This document shows positions 63,501 to 64,000 of a stretch of DNA of 64,000 nt, in pieces. The position numbers and the translations under genes are program-made. Origin of the DNA: Puniceibacterium sediminis (GTDB lineage Bacteria; Pseudomonadota; Alphaproteobacteria; Rhodobacterales; Rhodobacteraceae). A model generated the notes under the pieces. The model was not told the origin of the DNA, made no database searches, and saw only the letters and a program-made list of their open reading frames with translations. The stretch is taken from the NCBI RefSeq assembly GCF_900188035.1, contig NZ_FZNN01000001.1, positions 248,001-312,000 of the forward strand, given 5' to 3'. The stretch's first letter is position 1. Each line of letters starts with the position of its first letter.

Positions 63501-63586
63501 TCACCAAGCTTGACGGGACCACCATCCCGACGAAAATCGTCAATGCCGTGTTCTTGGACCCGGAAGGGGAGAAACAGAATGTCTGA
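60569..63586 (+). CDS. soxA: Sarcosine oxidase subunit alpha
   Basis: The 1005-residue large subunit. The N-terminal part has a ferredoxin-like segment (MKFRFNGQQMRGVEGDTLAS, about 15-34) that lacks iron-sulfur cysteines. The NAD-binding domain has VLGGGVAGLQAALTAARSGA (about 176-195) and a second loop TGAIERPLSFAGNDVPGV. The C-terminal third is a GCV_T-like folate domain (LGLLDASTLGKIVVKGPDAGKF in parts, and LSYEIAVPA) where the methylene group meets tetrahydrofolate. The ATG at 60569 has AGAGG 11 bp upstream. Its 3' end overlaps soxG by 8 bp. Confidence 0.97.
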   Translation: MSTRLATGGRLTDRTKQMKFRFNGQQMRGVEGDTLASALLANGQLMMGRSFKYHRPRGPVASGSEEPNALVNLGQGARFEPNQRATTTELFDGLVAASQNHWPSLQFDVGAINTHLSRFLPAGFYYKMFIHPRPLWKHVYEPFIRRSAGLGAAPDAETVDADTYEHFYTFTDVLVLGGGVAGLQAALTAARSGAQVLLLEQNAHWGGRTPVDGGEIDGKPAEQWIKDTVQALEAMGNVTLRSRTMGAGVYDHGYVLGYERLTDHAPETPGPRHRLWRIRAQQIVTATGAIERPLSFAGNDVPGVLLASAIRDYVVNYGVSIGDRTVVVTNNDDAYRTAICLHGHGLNVPVIIDARMQGGGALMAQAEALGIRVLKGKAIAKVKGTRKVTAVEICDQAGEGAVLETIPCDAVAMSGGWSPVVHLWSHCGGKLSWDEGNAFFRPDLSRAPTSHDGAPFVIPAGSANGYIQLKDTLADATTAGSSAATAAGHQPKVGTLPQVAPREEAAMLPVWLMPQGANVKLRSKAWLDFQNDVKVSDIQLAAQEGYESVEHAKRYTTLGMATDQGKLSNINGLATLSAALGEAIPSVGTTTFRPPYTPISMGSIAGQARGDIFQPVRETPLHGWHEAHGVHWEPVGQWRRPYSFVQQDETVEQSVNREVKAARDSLGLLDASTLGKIVVKGPDAGKFLDMLYTNMMSTLPVGKCRYGLMCNENGFLMDDGVVARMSDDTWLCHTTTGGAERIHAHMEEWLQTEWWDWQVYCANVTEQYAQIAVVGPNARKLLEKLGGMDVSRETLPFMQWAAGTLGGFPVRIFRISFSGELSYEIAVPASQGLALWERLHAEGAEWNATPYGTEALHILRAEKGFIMIGDETDGTVIPQDLGLGWAISKKKADYIGKRAQARSHMTDPTRWQLVGLETVDGSVLPDGALAVASGTNANGQRHTQGRVTSTYHSPTLNRGIAMGLVLNGPDRMGEVLEFTKLDGTTIPTKIVNAVFLDPEGEKQNV

Positions 63587-64000
63587 GCCCGTAAGCGCCC
63601 TGAACGCCGCCGCCTTTGACGGTCTTGCTCATGTGCAAGAGGCCGGACTGCATGGCATGATCACCCTGCGCGGCGATCACGCTGATGCTGATTTTGCCCA
63701 GGCTGTGGCCGATGTCGCCGGGGTCGCCATGCCCGACCAGCGCGAGGTTGTGTCGGGTGGCGACACGTCTCTGATCTGGATGTCGCCGGACGAGCTGCTG
63801 CTGCTGTGCCCCTACGCAGAAGCGGGCGAAACGGTCACAAAGCTGACCGAGGCGCTGGGCGATACCCACGCGCTTGCGGTGGATGTGTCCGACGCGCGGG
63901 TGGTCTTTACCCTGACCGGGACCCATATCCGCGACGTCATCGCCAAACTTGCCCCGGTGGACATGTCGCCAGCGGCGTTCCGCCCCGGCATGGTGCGCCG
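63579..64000 (+). CDS. soxG: Sarcosine oxidase subunit gamma (cut by window end)
   Basis: First 140 codons of the gamma subunit gene. The ATG at 63579 overlaps the end of soxA, with GGAAGGGGA upstream (63561-63569). The visible part has a GcvT-like region (TSLIWMSPDELLLLCPYAEA) and VDVSDARVVFTLTGTHIRDVIAKL (in parts), ending in the LAPVDMSPAAFRPGMVRR segment usual for SoxG. The C-terminus lies outside the window. The order soxB-D-A-G is the usual operon order. Confidence 0.92.
   Translation, partial: MSEPVSALNAAAFDGLAHVQEAGLHGMITLRGDHADADFAQAVADVAGVAMPDQREVVSGGDTSLIWMSPDELLLLCPYAEAGETVTKLTEALGDTHALAVDVSDARVVFTLTGTHIRDVIAKLAPVDMSPAAFRPGMVR

Noticed and set aside
1-64000. tRNA, rRNA, insertion sequence or prophage genes
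   Set aside because: None recognised by eye. tRNAscan-SE and ISfinder searches would be needed to exclude degenerate copies.

Overview
The window is a continuous stretch of chromosome from an alphaproteobacterium, most likely a marine Rhodobacterales (roseobacter-type) species. Evidence by eye: high G+C with strong third-position bias; a dcw cluster ordered murE-murF-mraY-murD-ftsW-murG-murC-murB-ddl-ftsQ-ftsA-ftsZ followed by lpxC, bamD and recN; aerobic cobaltochelatase genes cobS/cobT beside a J-domain gene and bolA; a heterotetrameric sarcosine oxidase operon; a VPLPA/PEP-CTERM-type sorting-signal protein; and DUF3422, DUF1289 and CcmI genes. No rRNA, tRNA, CRISPR array, insertion sequence or prophage was recognised.

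Layout. 1-17.7 kb: peptidoglycan synthesis and division genes, all on the + strand except two - strand genes (an unknown ParB-like protein and a BaiN/HI0933-type flavoprotein) between murD and ftsW. An exported sorting-signal protein sits between ftsA and ftsZ. 17.9-21.5 kb: lpxC, bamD, recN. 21.6-27.8 kb: a D-lactate/glycolate-type FAD dehydrogenase, a ClC chloride channel, a low-G+C patch with two unknown small genes, a DUF427 gene and aminopeptidase P. 28.1-33.6 kb: cobS, two small exported proteins and cobT in one - strand run, then msrB, a J-domain gene and bolA. 33.6-39.3 kb: gatB, an unknown large protein, a lytic-transglycosylase-like protein and an acyltransferase, separated by structured intergenic DNA. 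39.3-48.1 kb: pepN, malate synthase G, a GlcG/HbpS-like protein, a class I amidotransferase-like hydrolase, kynureninase and an SDR dehydrogenase. 48.5-51.6 kb: pntA-pntB. 51.8-56.9 kb: a HEPN-like unknown, a TrmL-type tRNA methyltransferase, DUF3422, a YeeE/YedE transporter, DUF1289 and ruvX. 57.0-64.0 kb: ccmI and the sarcosine oxidase genes soxB, soxD, soxA and soxG (cut by the window end).

How the genes work together. The first third builds lipid-linked peptidoglycan precursor (MurE to MurG), provides the septal machine (FtsW, FtsQ, FtsA, FtsZ) and supplies outer-membrane functions (LpxC, BamD). CobS and CobT are the AAA+ and VWA parts of the cobalt chelatase. SoxBDAG demethylates sarcosine to glycine and feeds one-carbon units to tetrahydrofolate. 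PntAB makes NADPH, and malate synthase G consumes glyoxylate.

Most unusual observations: (i) two intergenic arrays of the heptamer CCATACG/CGTATGG at exact 11-bp spacing, 14 kb apart; (ii) a dispersed intergenic element seen six times, including a perfect 27-bp inverted pair around 54.6-54.8 kb; (iii) two related exported cysteine-pair proteins between cobS and cobT; (iv) a small membrane protein with its own promoter-like signal and strong terminator inside the sox operon, plus a 20-codon ORF coupled between soxD and soxA; (v) a sorting-signal protein between ftsA and ftsZ. Functional names rest on motif recognition by eye. No database search was run.
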